From an uncultured Roseburia sp. (lineage in GTDB: Bacteria; Bacillota_A; Clostridia; Lachnospirales; Lachnospiraceae): a DNA stretch of 64,000 nt. The translations under genes were made by a program, and so were the position numbers. The notes beneath the pieces are model-generated. The model did not search any database. It had not been told where the DNA came from and saw only the letters and a program-made list of their open reading frames with translations. Shown one piece after another: positions 16,449 through 26,036 of the stretch. The DNA is taken from the NCBI GenBank assembly GCA_900753715.1, contig CAAEAE010000130.1, positions 5,853 to 69,852 of the forward strand, written 5' to 3'. The first letter of the stretch is position 1, and every line of letters starts with the position of its first letter.

Positions 16449-18503
16449 ATGAAAAGTAACAACGTGAAATTCAAGGGAAGGCTTCGTACGTATTTCAGCT
16501 GGCCGTTGATACTGACTATTGCACTGATTTTTATCGACATCCTGGTTTATACGAAAGACATCACATCAGGTGCTGTCATTTCAGTGTTTATTGTTGTCTA
16601 TTTTTTGATCATACTGCTCTCATATATTCATAACAAGCCGCTGCTAGTGCAGGAAATGGTCAATTTTGCTACGCAGTATGCAACGGTACAAAAGCAGTTG
16701 TTATATGAATTTGAAGTGCCGTATGCACTGATTGATTATAACGGCAAAATTTTGTGGCTGAATGAGCAGTTTATGGAGCTTACCGGGAAGGACAAAAAAT
16801 ATCATAAGTCTATCACGACTATTTTTCCACTGCTGACAAGGGAACTTCTTCAGAAAACAGAGATGGTGGGAAGCGTCAACCTGACGCTTGAAGACAGAAC
16901 CTACCGTGCCGTGATGAAGCGAATTTACTTTGATTCCATGACGCAGGACAGTAGTATTTTGGTACTTGAGCAGGACAGTGAGTACCTGACGGCACTGTAT
17001 CTGTTTGATGAGACAGAGATGAACCGTTACATCCGTGAGAATGAAGAAGAGAAGATGGTAGCGGGTCTAGTCTATATCGATAATTATGATGAGGCATTGG
17101 ACAGTATCGAGGATGTAAAGCGTTCGCTTCTGGTTGCGCTGATTGACCGGAAAGTAAATAAATATTTTACAGAGATTGATGCACTTGTGCGCAAGATTGA
17201 GAAAGATAAATACTTTGTGGTATTTAAGTACAAATATTTGGCAAAGCTGCGGGAAGACCGGTTTAATCTCCTTGAAGATGTAAAGACGGTCAAGGTCGGA
17301 AACGAGATGGCGGTCACGCTCAGTATCGGTATCGGTGCGAGCGGTGTCAGCTATAACCAGAACTATGAATATGCCCGGATTTCCATTGACCTCGCATTAG
17401 GAAGAGGCGGAGACCAGGTTGTTGTCCGTGAGGGAGAGGAAATCTCCTATTATGGCGGCAAGGCAAAACAGGTAGAGCGCAATACCCGAGTAAAGGCAAG
17501 GGTAAAAGCACACGCACTGCGGGAAATTCTTGAGAGCAGAGAACATGTTGTCATTATGGGACACAGTATCAGCGATGTGGATGCGTTAGGTGCGGCAATC
17601 GGTGTTTACTGTGCGGCAAGAGTGCTCGGAAAGAAAGCACAGATTGTATTAAACACGGTGACATCTTCCCTGCGTCCGTTTGTGGAATGCTTTACTTCGG
17701 ACAAGGGATATCCGGAGGATCTTTTTATCCGGAATGAGGAAGCGCTATTAATCACAAATAAAAATACACTTGTAGTTGTCGTGGATGTCAATCGTCCGAG
17801 TTATACGGAATGTCCGGAACTGTTAAAGAGAGGTGCTGCGGTCTGCGTATTCGACCATCACAGACAGTCCAGCGAAGTCATTGAGAATCCGGTGCTTTCC
17901 TACGTGGAACCGTATGCGTCAAGCGCCTGTGAAATGATTGCAGAGGTTTTACAGTATTTTACGGAAAATATCAAGTTAGAGCCGGGAGAGGCAGACTGTA
18001 TCTACGGCGGAATCTTAATGGATACGGATAATTTTATGACAAAGACGGGCGTGCGCACCTTCGAGGCGGCTGCCTATCTGCGCCGTGCGGGAGCAGAGGT
18101 TACGCGTGTGCGCAAGATGCTGCGCAACGATATGGCGGATTATAAGGCAAGGGCAGAAGTGGTACGCCGTGCCGAAGTATACCGCAATGCATTTGCAATC
18201 TCTGTCTGCCAGACAGAGAACGTTGCAAGCCCTACTATTGTAGGCGCACAGGCGGCAAACGAACTGTTAAATATTGTAGGAATCAAGGCATCCTTTGTAT
18301 TGACCGAATTTCAGGGGAAAATTTATGTCAGCTCGCGTTCTATTGACGAGATTAATGTGCAGATTATCATGGAGCGTTTAGGGGGTGGCGGTCATCTGAA
18401 TATGGCGGGGGCACAGCTTACGGATTGCACAATCGACGAGGCGGTGCGCATTATCAAAGATACATTGGATGAGATGCTTAAGGAAGGAGACATACAGGAA
18501 TGA
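16449..18503 (+). CDS. gdpP: Cyclic-di-AMP phosphodiesterase GdpP
   Basis: A 684-residue membrane phosphodiesterase. Order: two transmembrane helices (about 18-60), a PAS domain (about 85-150), a degenerate GGDEF domain, then the DHH-DHHA1 catalytic unit from about residue 355 with [31 protein letters not shown] and the terminal [12 protein letters not shown]. GdpP cleaves c-di-AMP and so controls potassium homeostasis and wall stress. The stop overlaps the rplI start (ATGA), a common arrangement gdpP-rplI-dnaB in Firmicutes. The start follows TTTAGGAGAAG. Confidence 0.93.
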   Translation: MKSNNVKFKGRLRTYFSWPLILTIALIFIDILVYTKDITSGAVISVFIVVYFLIILLSYIHNKPLLVQEMVNFATQYATVQKQLLYEFEVPYALIDYNGKILWLNEQFMELTGKDKKYHKSITTIFPLLTRELLQKTEMVGSVNLTLEDRTYRAVMKRIYFDSMTQDSSILVLEQDSEYLTALYLFDETEMNRYIRENEEEKMVAGLVYIDNYDEALDSIEDVKRSLLVALIDRKVNKYFTEIDALVRKIEKDKYFVVFKYKYLAKLREDRFNLLEDVKTVKVGNEMAVTLSIGIGASGVSYNQNYEYARISIDLALGRGGDQVVVREGEEISYYGGKAKQVERNTRVKARVKAHALREILESREHVVIMGHSISDVDALGAAIGVYCAARVLGKKAQIVLNTVTSSLRPFVECFTSDKGYPEDLFIRNEEALLITNKNTLVVVVDVNRPSYTECPELLKRGAAVCVFDHHRQSSEVIENPVLSYVEPYASSACEMIAEVLQYFTENIKLEPGEADCIYGGILMDTDNFMTKTGVRTFEAAAYLRRAGAEVTRVRKMLRNDMADYKARAEVVRRAEVYRNAFAISVCQTENVASPTIVGAQAANELLNIVGIKASFVLTEFQGKIYVSSRSIDEINVQIIMERLGGGGHLNMAGAQLTDCTIDEAVRIIKDTLDEMLKEGDIQE

Positions 18504-18949
18504 AAATCATTTTATTGGAAGACGTAAAAGCGTTAGGGAAAAAAGGTGAGGTTGTAAATGTCAGTGACGGATATGCCCGCAACGCAATTTTTCCAAAGAA
18601 ATTGGGAGTAGAGGCAACACCGAAGAACTTAAACGATTTAAAGTTACAGAATCTTCATGCAGAAAAGATTGCGAAAGAGCAGTATGAGGCGGCAGTAAAG
18701 CTTTCAGAGGAGCTCACGGACAAGAAGGTAACCCTTAAGATGAAGGCGGGAGAGGGCGGAAAATCATTCGGTTCCGTTTCCACCAAGGAAATTGCCGCAG
18801 CAGCCAAGGAACAGCTCGGACTCGAACTCGATAAGAAAAAGATGCAGCTTGCTGAGCCGATTCGTACCTTCGGAGTGACAGAAGTGCCGGTTAAACTTCA
18901 TCCGAAGGTAACCGGAAAGCTGGCAGTGCACGTAGTAGAAGCCCAGTAG
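18500..18949 (+). CDS. rplI: 50S ribosomal protein L9
   Basis: A 149-residue L9: N-terminal domain [32 protein letters not shown], the long connecting helix, and the C-terminal [18 protein letters not shown]. It binds 23S rRNA near the L1 stalk base. The ATG overlaps the gdpP stop by four bases and the ribosome site (AAGGAGA) lies within gdpP, pointing to translational coupling. Confidence 0.96.
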   Translation: MKIILLEDVKALGKKGEVVNVSDGYARNAIFPKKLGVEATPKNLNDLKLQNLHAEKIAKEQYEAAVKLSEELTDKKVTLKMKAGEGGKSFGSVSTKEIAAAAKEQLGLELDKKKMQLAEPIRTFGVTEVPVKLHPKVTGKLAVHVVEAQ

Positions 18950-18962
18950 AGGATACGGATTG

Positions 18963-20297
18963 ATGGAAGAGACACTTATCAAACGGATTATGCCAAACAG
19001 CCTGGAGGCAGAACAGTCGGTTGTCGGTTCCATGCTGATGGATAAAGATGCTATTGTTACGGCGATGGAAATGCTTATCAGCGAGGATTTTTATCACAAA
19101 CAGTATGGAATCATTTTCGACACGATGGTAGAGCTTTACAGCAAGAATCTTCCGGTGGATCTTGTGACTTTGCAGAATAAGCTGAAGGAAAAGGATGTAC
19201 CGCCGGAGATTGCAAGTCTTGATTTTGTAAGGGATTTGGTGACGGCGGTGCCGACATCTGCCAATGTGAAGTACTATGCGCAGATTGTGAAGGATAATTC
19301 CATGCGCCGCAAGTTAATCAAGCTCAACGAAGAGATTGAGAATGAGTGCTATGCCGGCAAGGAGAGCGTTGAGACCGTGATGGATATCACAGAGAAAAAG
19401 GTCTTTGATCTGCTGTCCACCCGCGGTGGCGGCGGGGATTATGTGCCAATCCGCCAGGTAGTCATGAATGCGCTCGAAAAGATTGAAAATGCGGCAAAGA
19501 CTTCCGGAACCGTAACGGGAATCCCGACCGGGTTTATCGATTTGGATTACCGCACGGCTGGACTGCAACCGTCAGATTTAATTCTGGTGGCAGCGCGTCC
19601 TTCCATGGGAAAAACGGCATTTGTTTTAAACATTGCGCAGTATGTGGCGTTTCATGAAAATATGTGTACCGCAATCTTTTCCCTCGAGATGTCGAAGGAA
19701 CAGCTTGTAAACCGACTTTTTTCGCTGGAATCGCGCGTGGATGCGCAGGCACTCCGTACCGGTAACCTGTCCGATTCGGATTGGGAAAAATTAATCGAAG
19801 GTGCCGGAACCATCGGAAATTCTGAACTTATCATTGATGATACGCCGGGTATCTCGATTTCAGAGCTGCGCAGCAAGTGCCGTAAGTATAAGCTTGAGCA
19901 TGACTTGAAGTTAGTCATCATCGACTATTTACAGTTGATGTCCGGTTCCGGAAAATCATCCGATTCCCGTCAGCAGGAGATATCGGATATTTCCCGTTCT
20001 TTAAAAGCTCTGGCGCGAGAACTGTCCGTGCCGGTGATTGCACTGTCGCAGCTTTCCCGTGCGGTAGAGCAGCGTCCGGACCACAGACCGATGCTTTCGG
20101 ATTTGCGTGAGTCCGGAGCCATCGAGCAGGATGCGGATGTGGTAATGTTTATCTATCGAGACGAATATTATAACCACGATTCCGATATGAAGGGAATTTC
20201 AGAAATCATTATCGCCAAGCAGAGAAACGGTCCAATCGGAACGGTCAATCTGGTATGGCTGCCGCAGTACACGAAGTTTGCAAATATGGAAAAATAA
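18963..20297 (+). CDS. dnaB: Replicative DNA helicase DnaB
   Basis: A 444-residue hexameric helicase. The N-terminal domain starts RIMPNSLEAEQSVVGSMLMD; the RecA-like motor has Walker A AARPSMGKTAF (about residue 210), Walker B LVIIDYLQLM and the IALSQLSRAVEQRPDHRP arginine-finger segment. It unwinds DNA at the replication fork. I use the ATG at 18963; a TTG directly before it is also open. No strong terminator is visible after it. Confidence 0.95.
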   Translation: MEETLIKRIMPNSLEAEQSVVGSMLMDKDAIVTAMEMLISEDFYHKQYGIIFDTMVELYSKNLPVDLVTLQNKLKEKDVPPEIASLDFVRDLVTAVPTSANVKYYAQIVKDNSMRRKLIKLNEEIENECYAGKESVETVMDITEKKVFDLLSTRGGGGDYVPIRQVVMNALEKIENAAKTSGTVTGIPTGFIDLDYRTAGLQPSDLILVAARPSMGKTAFVLNIAQYVAFHENMCTAIFSLEMSKEQLVNRLFSLESRVDAQALRTGNLSDSDWEKLIEGAGTIGNSELIIDDTPGISISELRSKCRKYKLEHDLKLVIIDYLQLMSGSGKSSDSRQQEISDISRSLKALARELSVPVIALSQLSRAVEQRPDHRPMLSDLRESGAIEQDADVVMFIYRDEYYNHDSDMKGISEIIIAKQRNGPIGTVNLVWLPQYTKFANMEK

Positions 20298-20350
20298 CAA
20301 AAATTTTAAGAGAAAGTCGGATTGTGTCAGAATAATACGATGAAAAATGG

Positions 20351-20379
20351 TTGTCCGCTTTCCTTCGGATGCTTATAAT
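20351..20379 (+). promoter_or_regulatory. Promoter of the MerR-like regulator gene
   Basis: TTGTCC (20351-20356) and TATAAT (20374-20379) with a 17-base spacer, 58 bases before the start codon. Confidence 0.65.
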
Positions 20380-20437
20380 GATAAGTAAATCTGAACGATA
20401 TAGTTACAGAAAATGAAGGAAAGGGTTTGGTAGGAGC

Positions 20438-21031
20438 ATGGAAAAAGTACGTTACATGATTTCCGATGCGGCGAATATCGTCAATGTGGAATCACATGTG
20501 TTACGTTACTGGGAAGATGAACTCGAACTGGATATCCCGCGCAATGAACTGGGACACCGTTACTATACCAAAGAAAACATCAATGAGTTTCAGAGGATAA
20601 AGGACTTAAAGGAACAGGGCTATCAGCTCAAAGCGATTCGCATGATTGTACATAACCTGCCGCCGGAGGCTGCGATGGAGGAGATGCCACAGCAGCAACC
20701 GCCGCAGGCAATACCCGTGCAGCAGCCGGTTACCGCCTTGCAGGAAAGCGAGCAGAGCATTCTTGCGAATACGGACAAGATGGCACAGTTTACCGAACTT
20801 ATGACACAGATTGTCGGAAAGGCAATCGCCGCAAACAACGGCGAACTTTCCAAAAACATCAGCGAGGACGTCGGACAGCAGGTCATCAAGGAAATGAACT
20901 ACCTGATGCGGGAGCGGGAAGAGGCTGAGGAAGAACGCTTTCGGAAGCTGGATGCGGCAATTCGCGGAAATTTAAAGAAAAAAGAGCCCGTCATGAAAAA
21001 ATGGCAAAAGAAAAAACCGTCACACGCGTGA
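20438..21031 (+). CDS. MerR-type helix-turn-helix protein
   Basis: A 197-residue protein with an N-terminal MerR-like winged helix (residues about 5-75: YMISDAANIVNVESHVLRYWE, HRYYTKENINEFQRIKDLKEQGYQLKAI), then a Pro/Gln-rich linker, a helical region and a very basic tail (KKKEPVMKKWQKKKPS). It lacks a ligand-binding domain with metal-binding cysteines, and the plan recalls RacA/YkuY-like proteins with MerR DNA-binding domains plus coiled coil. Target unknown. The start has a GGTTTGGTAGGAG region upstream. Its stop codon lies inside the terminator hairpin. Confidence 0.8.
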   Translation: MEKVRYMISDAANIVNVESHVLRYWEDELELDIPRNELGHRYYTKENINEFQRIKDLKEQGYQLKAIRMIVHNLPPEAAMEEMPQQQPPQAIPVQQPVTALQESEQSILANTDKMAQFTELMTQIVGKAIAANNGELSKNISEDVGQQVIKEMNYLMREREEAEEERFRKLDAAIRGNLKKKEPVMKKWQKKKPSHA

Positions 21032-21040
21032 CGGTTTTTT
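21011..21040. terminator. Bidirectional terminator between the MerR-like gene and ferredoxin
   Basis: A 13-pair stem (21011-21023 / 21028-21040) with ACGC loop, six A on one side and six T on the other. It includes the stop codon of the plus-strand gene and lies 12 bases after the stop of the minus-strand ferredoxin, so it can serve both. Confidence 0.88.
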
Positions 21041-21052
21041 GAGTGCTTTGGA

Positions 21053-21223
21053 TTATTCCTCGCTGATTGCTCCTGTTGGGCAAACACCTGCGCAGGTTCC
21101 GCAGCTAACGCAAGAACCAGCATCGATCTGGAACTGGCTGTCTCCCTGAGAGATAGCTCCTACTGGGCACTCTGGTTCACAAGTTCCGCAACTTACACAA
21201 GAATCAGAAATTACGTATGCCAT
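21053..21223 (-). CDS. 2[4Fe-4S] ferredoxin
   Basis: A 56-residue clostridial-type ferredoxin. Two CxxCxxCxxxCP motifs (Cys 9, 12, 15, 19 and Cys 38, 41, 44, 48) each bind one [4Fe-4S] cluster; the protein starts MAYVISDSCVSCGTC. It carries low-potential electrons, for example between pyruvate:ferredoxin oxidoreductase and hydrogenase or Rnf. A perfect AAGGAGGG site precedes the ATG. The gene has its own promoter on the minus strand and the shared terminator, so it is monocistronic and probably highly expressed. Confidence 0.95.
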   Translation of the reverse strand: MAYVISDSCVSCGTCEPECPVGAISQGDSQFQIDAGSCVSCGTCAGVCPTGAISEE

Positions 21224-21285
21224 TGTTATTCCCTCCTTAAAAATATATGAATTGACCCGCTACTGTTTCCAATAGCTTACCTTGT

Positions 21286-21314
21286 ATTCTAATACAAAAA
21301 TACGGGCATTACAA
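21286..21314 (-). promoter_or_regulatory. Promoter of the ferredoxin gene
   Basis: On the minus strand TTGTAA (21314-21309) and TAGAAT (21291-21286) are 17 bases apart, 63 bases before the start codon. Confidence 0.65.
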
Positions 21315-21388
21315 GCGAAAACACAAAAAACCATGTACTTTAATCAGGACAAAGCAATACAATATAGGACAAATGTATCAAGAAAAAG

Positions 21389-21418
21389 TAGGCATTTTGG
21401 TTGCCTAATTGATATAAT
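21389..21418 (+). promoter_or_regulatory. Extended -10 promoter with an inverted repeat, before the Sua5 gene
   Basis: TATAAT (21413-21418) is preceded by TG one base upstream (TGATATAAT), making an extended -10; no good -35 is seen. The inverted repeat TAGGCA (21389-21394) ... TGCCTA (21402-21407) with 7-base loop covers the -35 to spacer region and is a candidate operator. Confidence 0.45.
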
Positions 21419-21470
21419 TATGAGATAATAGGTAGGAAAATCGAATGATTTTTGAGAGGTTCGGTGAGAT

Positions 21471-22547
21471 ATGAAGACAAAAATAACCAAAATAGATCAA
21501 GAATCCGGAAACGATACCGCGCTTGAAGAAGCGGCAGAGATTATCCGGGAAGGAGGGCTTGTGGCATTCCCGACAGAGACCGTCTATGGACTTGGAGCGG
21601 ATGCCTTAAGACCGGAAGCATCAAAGAAGATTTATGCAGCGAAGGGACGTCCTTCGGACAACCCTTTGATTGTCCACATTTCCAAGTTTTCGGATTTGGA
21701 ATCCATCGCAAAAGAAGTACCGCCGGAGGCAAAGGTGTTAGCGGATGCGTTCTGGCCGGGGCCACTTACGATGATTGTGTGGAAGAATGACAGAGTGCCA
21801 TATGAGACGACAGGCGGAATGGATACCGTTGCAATCCGGATGCCGAATCATAAGACGGCGCTTGCACTGATAGAGAAAAGCGGCTGCCTGATAGCGGCGC
21901 CGAGTGCCAATACATCCGGACGTCCGAGCCCTACGGAAGCGGCTCACGTAGCGCAGGATCTGGACGGAAAGATACCGCTGATATTAGACGGCGGACCGGT
22001 GGGAATCGGGATTGAATCTACGATTGTAGACTTGAGCGAAGAGGTTCCGATGATTTTACGTCCGGGCTATATTACGAAAGAAATGCTTGAGGCAGCGCTT
22101 GGAAAAGAAGTGCGCATTGACCCGGGAATTGTTGCCGCATCAGCGGATAAAACCGGTGTTGCTGCGACAGGATTAAAACCGAAGGCGCCGGGAATGCGTT
22201 ATAAACACTATGCACCGAAAGGGGATCTGGTGTTAGTGGACGGCAGGGAAGAAGCCGTAATTGAAAAAATCAATACGCTTGTGGAGGAGAAACAGGCGCA
22301 GGGGTTAAAAGTTGGAGTGATTGCTTCCGATGAGACGAAAGATGCCTATTCGGCAGACTATGTAGTAAGCATCGGGGCAAGGGATGATGAAGATGCCATT
22401 GCAAGACATTTGTACCGGATTCTGCGGGAATTTGATGACTGGAATGTGGATGCAATCTATTCCGAGAGTTTTGAGACACCGCGTATCGGTCAGGCGATTA
22501 TGAACCGCCTTCTTAAGGCAGCAGGACATCAGGTAATCTATGTATAG
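21471..22547 (+). CDS. L-threonylcarbamoyladenylate synthase (Sua5/YwlC type)
   Basis: A 358-residue two-domain Sua5 protein. The N-terminal YrdC-like domain shows VAFPTETVYGLGADAL, KGRPSDNPLIVHI, FWPGPLTMI and APSANTSGRPSPT; the C-terminal Sua5 domain (about 250-358) follows the linker LKPKAPGMRYKHYAPKGDL. It makes threonylcarbamoyl-AMP, the first step of the t6A37 tRNA modification. First gene of the run leading to upp and the ATP synthase, as ywlC does in Bacillus. Confidence 0.93.
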   Translation: MKTKITKIDQESGNDTALEEAAEIIREGGLVAFPTETVYGLGADALRPEASKKIYAAKGRPSDNPLIVHISKFSDLESIAKEVPPEAKVLADAFWPGPLTMIVWKNDRVPYETTGGMDTVAIRMPNHKTALALIEKSGCLIAAPSANTSGRPSPTEAAHVAQDLDGKIPLILDGGPVGIGIESTIVDLSEEVPMILRPGYITKEMLEAALGKEVRIDPGIVAASADKTGVAATGLKPKAPGMRYKHYAPKGDLVLVDGREEAVIEKINTLVEEKQAQGLKVGVIASDETKDAYSADYVVSIGARDDEDAIARHLYRILREFDDWNVDAIYSESFETPRIGQAIMNRLLKAAGHQVIYV

Positions 22548-22559
22548 AGGGTTTGGAAT

Positions 22560-23027
22560 ATGAAGCAATATAACAGGATTATATTTGTGGCGGAAAGCGG
22601 AACGTGCCGCGCGCCGATGGCAGCGGGAATTCTTGGACAGTACAGTTTAAAGCATCCGGTTGAGATTCTGACAAGAGGACTTGTAGTGCTGTTCCCGGAG
22701 CCGCTAAACCAGAAGGCAGAAGCGGTTATGATCAGCAATGGAATCAATATGGAAGGCTTTATGTCTGTGCAGCTTACAGAAGAAGATTTCACCGAGGATA
22801 CGCTCGTACTTGTGATGGAGCGCGCACAGTTAGAGAAGGTCTTCGAGAAATTTCCGGAGGCTGACCCGGAGAATGTGCATGTGCTGACTGAGCTGGTAGG
22901 GGATGAACTGGAAATCTTAGACCCTTACGGCGGAACGCTGCAGTCCTATGGATTGTGTTACGAAACACTTCGCAAGACAATACGGAAGCTGGTTTCCTAT
23001 TTGAACGAAGAGACTTCTGCGCAATAA
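22560..23027 (+). CDS. Low-molecular-weight protein phosphatase homologue without nucleophilic cysteine
   Basis: A 155-residue protein with the LMW-PTP fold, in the slot where Bacillus has the arginine phosphatase ywlE. Active enzymes start (V)CxGNxCRSP; here the loop reads [10 protein letters not shown], so the nucleophilic Cys is Ala11, while the second Cys (16) and the phosphate-binding Arg (17) remain. The distal general-acid region is kept as [12 protein letters not shown]. Catalysis by the usual phosphocysteine route is therefore not expected; the protein may bind phospho-residues or act otherwise. It starts 12 bases after the Sua5 gene and is probably co-transcribed. Confidence 0.75.
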   Translation: MKQYNRIIFVAESGTCRAPMAAGILGQYSLKHPVEILTRGLVVLFPEPLNQKAEAVMISNGINMEGFMSVQLTEEDFTEDTLVLVMERAQLEKVFEKFPEADPENVHVLTELVGDELEILDPYGGTLQSYGLCYETLRKTIRKLVSYLNEETSAQ

Positions 23028-23050
23028 AAACAGACAGAAAGGGAAAAGAT

Positions 23051-23680
23051 ATGTCAAAAGTATTTGTAATGGATCATCCACTGATTCAGCATAAAATCGG
23101 AATTATCCGCAGGGAGGAAACCGGCGCTAAAGATTTCCGTACCTTAGTCAGTGAGATTGCAATGCTCATGTGCTATGAGGCGACAAGAGATTTAAAACTC
23201 ACAGATATAGAGATACAGACACCGGTCTGTAAGACCACAGTCAAAGAGTTAAAAGGAAAGAAACTGGCAGTTGTGCCGATTTTACGTGCGGGTCTTGGAA
23301 TGGTAGATGGAATGCTTGCCATGATTCCGGCGGCAAAAGTCGGACATATCGGACTTTACCGTGATCCGGAGACCTTAGAACCGGTAGAATATTACTGCAA
23401 ACTGCCGGAGGACTGCGCAAACCGTGAGGTATTCGTCGTAGATCCGATGCTTGCCACCGGAGGTTCCTCTGCGGCAGCAATCCGTATGCTCAAGGAAAAA
23501 GGTGTCAAAAATATCCGTTTTATGTGCATTATTGCCGCGCCGGAAGGCGTCAAGCGGATGCAGGAGGAGCATCCGGATGTCGATATCTACATCGGAGCAC
23601 TCGATGACCATCTCAATGACCACGGTTATATTGTACCGGGACTTGGAGATGCAGGAGACCGTATTTTCGGAACAAAATAA
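23051..23680 (+). CDS. upp: Uracil phosphoribosyltransferase
   Basis: A 209-residue UPRTase: [15 protein letters not shown], the PRPP-binding [19 protein letters not shown], the uracil loop [17 protein letters not shown] at the C terminus. It salvages uracil to UMP using PRPP. The start at 23051 has GGGAAAAG upstream; the longer upstream reading frame overlaps the phosphatase gene and has no homology. It directly precedes a nucleotide gene (dCMP deaminase) and the atp operon, a known Firmicutes association of upp and atp. Confidence 0.95.
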   Translation: MSKVFVMDHPLIQHKIGIIRREETGAKDFRTLVSEIAMLMCYEATRDLKLTDIEIQTPVCKTTVKELKGKKLAVVPILRAGLGMVDGMLAMIPAAKVGHIGLYRDPETLEPVEYYCKLPEDCANREVFVVDPMLATGGSSAAAIRMLKEKGVKNIRFMCIIAAPEGVKRMQEEHPDVDIYIGALDDHLNDHGYIVPGLGDAGDRIFGTK

Positions 23681-23709
23681 TTACAGGGGAAATCGCACAT
23701 ACTTATTTT

Positions 23710-23770
23710 GGAGGAAACACCCTCTGCTCCCACAAGGGTGGTCGCATTTTCCTCCGGAAAACAAGGAGGG
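23710..23770 (+). promoter_or_regulatory. Structured leader of the dCMP deaminase gene, possible translational switch
   Basis: Between upp and the deaminase gene two stems can form: an outer GGAGGAAA/TTTCCTCC (23710-23717 / 23748-23755) and an inner CACCCT/AGGGTG (23718-23723 / 23735-23740). The CCTCC of the outer stem (23751-23755) is also complementary to the ribosome site GGAGG (23765-23769). The two pairings exclude each other, so folding of the leader could expose or hide the ribosome site. No known riboswitch class is recognised. Confidence 0.45.
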
Positions 23771-23773
23771 CGT

Positions 23774-24256
23774 ATGGGAAAACGTGAAGATTACATTAGC
23801 TGGGATGAATATTTCATGGGCGTTGCCATTTTATCCGGACTGCGCTCGAAAGACCCCAATACCCAGGTTGGGGCGTGCATTGTAAGCGAGGATCACAAGA
23901 TTTTGTCAATGGGTTACAACGGCTTGCCAACAGGCTGTTCCGACGATGAATTTCCATGGAACAGAGAGGGAGAACCCGGCGAGAACAAATATTTTTATAC
24001 AACTCACAGTGAACTGAACGCGATTTTAAATTACCGCGGCGGAAGCCTTGAGGGAGCGACCATTTATGTGACGCTGTTCCCGTGCAACGAATGTGCCAAG
24101 GCAATTATCCAGTCGGGCATCAAACGAATCGTTTATGACAGCGACAAGTATGATGGAACGCCGGCGGTTGCCGCATCCAAGCGGATGCTTAAGGCAGCGG
24201 GAGTGGTGCTTCAACAGTATGAGCATACAAACCGCGAAGTTCATCTGACGTTATAG
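23774..24256 (+). CDS. Deoxycytidylate (dCMP) deaminase
   Basis: A 160-residue zinc-dependent deaminase of the ComEB/dCMP deaminase type: SWDEYFMGVAILSGLRSKDPNTQVGA, the zinc and proton-shuttle motif HSELNAIL (HxE), and PCNECAKAI (PCxxC). It converts dCMP to dUMP, feeding thymidylate synthesis, which fits its place after upp. The start at 23774 has AAGGAGGG, preceded by the structured leader. It is 33 bases before the atpZ-like gene. Confidence 0.92.
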   Translation: MGKREDYISWDEYFMGVAILSGLRSKDPNTQVGACIVSEDHKILSMGYNGLPTGCSDDEFPWNREGEPGENKYFYTTHSELNAILNYRGGSLEGATIYVTLFPCNECAKAIIQSGIKRIVYDSDKYDGTPAVAASKRMLKAAGVVLQQYEHTNREVHLTL

Positions 24257-24289
24257 ACTACAGATGTTACCGTCTGAAGGATTACAACA

Positions 24290-24538
24290 ATGAAAAAATA
24301 CAACAAGGTTTTTCAGTCGCTCACGCTGATTTTGCAATTTGGACTCAACATGATTGTACCGATTTTTCTGTGCACCATGCTCGGCGTGTGGCTTGGGAAA
24401 AAATATAATATCCCCCTGATTACCATCCCCCTTTTTATTGTGGGCGCGCTGGCAGGATTTACCAATATCTTTAAAATGGCAAAAAAAATCTACGGACAGG
24501 AGGGGGACGATAAAACAAATGTTAAAAAGACTAAATGA
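24290..24538 (+). CDS. atpZ: AtpZ/AtpI-family small membrane protein
   Basis: An 82-residue protein with two hydrophobic segments (about 12-34 and 40-62) and the pattern FLCTMLGVWLGKKY...GALAGFTNIFKMAKK of AtpZ/AtpI proteins. In other bacteria such proteins help assemble the c ring or form a magnesium/calcium channel with AtpI. It is the first gene of the ATP synthase operon and overlaps the next gene by 20 bases. Confidence 0.8.
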   Translation: MKKYNKVFQSLTLILQFGLNMIVPIFLCTMLGVWLGKKYNIPLITIPLFIVGALAGFTNIFKMAKKIYGQEGDDKTNVKKTK

Positions 24539-24965
24539 TGCGCTGCCGGGACTAATCGCGGGGATTATTCTCTATGGAGTTCTGGTGGAAGTCATCGGTG
24601 TCTGGTTTGCAGAGGATAAGCTCCGTTATACGACGGGACTTCTCATTGGAATTGCACTTGCCTGTGGCATGGCAGTTCATATGGCGATGGTTTTACAGGA
24701 TACGGTTGCGACAGGGGCGGAAGTTTCCTCCCGGATGATCGCACTCAAATCCATCCTGCGTTATGTGGTGGTGGTCGTGGTGTTTGTCGTAATGCTCTAT
24801 TTTAACCTCGGAAGTCTGCTTACCGGTTTCTTAGGTGTTTTTGGGTTAAAGGTATCTGCGTACCTTTGGCCTGTTGCACATAAATTCCTTTCAAAAATGC
24901 AAGGAGATACAGGCGTTTGTGAGACGCCCGAAAAAAGCGAAATCGAAAAGGAGGTGAAATTGTGA
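24519..24965 (+). CDS. atpI: ATP synthase subunit I (AtpI-like)
   Basis: A 148-residue membrane protein with about four hydrophobic segments, placed where atpI/atp subunit I is expected, immediately before atpB. Sequence conservation is low in this family, so the call rests on position, size and topology. The start at 24519 has AGGAGGGGG within the preceding gene. The C-terminal tail is hydrophilic (ETPEKSEIEKEVK) and its stop overlaps the atpB GTG start by four bases. Confidence 0.75.
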   Translation: MLKRLNDALPGLIAGIILYGVLVEVIGVWFAEDKLRYTTGLLIGIALACGMAVHMAMVLQDTVATGAEVSSRMIALKSILRYVVVVVVFVVMLYFNLGSLLTGFLGVFGLKVSAYLWPVAHKFLSKMQGDTGVCETPEKSEIEKEVKL

Positions 24966-25699
24966 ATGATGCAATTTTGATGTCATCTGGCGCCGACGAT
25001 ATAGATTTTATGATACATGGTCTGATACCGCTTAAAATCTTTGGACAGGAAGTCTGGATTACAACATCACACGTGTGCATACTGATCGTAATGCTGATTA
25101 TGCTGATTTTTGCATTTGCGGCAAATCGCAAGATGAAGCATGCCACAGAAGTACCGGATGGATTCCAGAATATTCTGGAACTGCTGGTGGAAAAGCTTGA
25201 GGGAATCGTTTACAGTACAATGGGCAAAAAGGCAGCACCTATTTTTGCCAACTATATCTTAACGATTTTCATGTTTATTTTCCTGAGCAATATTTCCGGT
25301 CTGTTTGGACTGAGACCGCCGACAGCGGACTACGGTACAACCTTCGCGCTTGGTCTGATAACATTCTTTCTGATTCATATCACCCAGTTTAAGAACATTC
25401 CTGGGAAACAGATATGGAAAGATATGTGTTCGCCACTGCCGCCATGGCTGCCGATATGGCTGCCTATCAACCTGATAAGCGAGATCGCAGTTCCGATTTC
25501 ACTGTCACTGCGTTTGTTCGCAAACGTATTGTCAGGAACCGTTATGATGGCGCTTGTCTATGGTCTGCTCAGTAAACTGGCTGTTATCTGGCCGGCAGCA
25601 TTGCATCTGTATTTTGATTTGTTCTCAGGTGCAATCCAGACATATGTATTCTGTATGCTGACGATGACGTACATTGGACAGAACTATGAAGCAGAGTAA
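24962..25699 (+). CDS. atpB: F-type ATP synthase subunit a
   Basis: A 245-residue membrane subunit with five to six helices. The essential arginine of the ion channel lies in ISLSLRLFANVLSGTVM, and the C-terminal LFSGAIQTYVFCMLTMTYIGQ is typical of subunit a. Together with the c ring it forms the ion path. It starts with GTG behind a perfect AAGGAGGTGA site. Member of the atpIBEFHAGDC series. Confidence 0.95.
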   Translation: MNDAILMSSGADDIDFMIHGLIPLKIFGQEVWITTSHVCILIVMLIMLIFAFAANRKMKHATEVPDGFQNILELLVEKLEGIVYSTMGKKAAPIFANYILTIFMFIFLSNISGLFGLRPPTADYGTTFALGLITFFLIHITQFKNIPGKQIWKDMCSPLPPWLPIWLPINLISEIAVPISLSLRLFANVLSGTVMMALVYGLLSKLAVIWPAALHLYFDLFSGAIQTYVFCMLTMTYIGQNYEAE

Positions 25700-25993
<294 letters not shown>

Positions 25994-26036
25994 GAAAGGC
26001 AGAAAAAATAATCAGAAGGGAGGCCGGTGATAAAGA

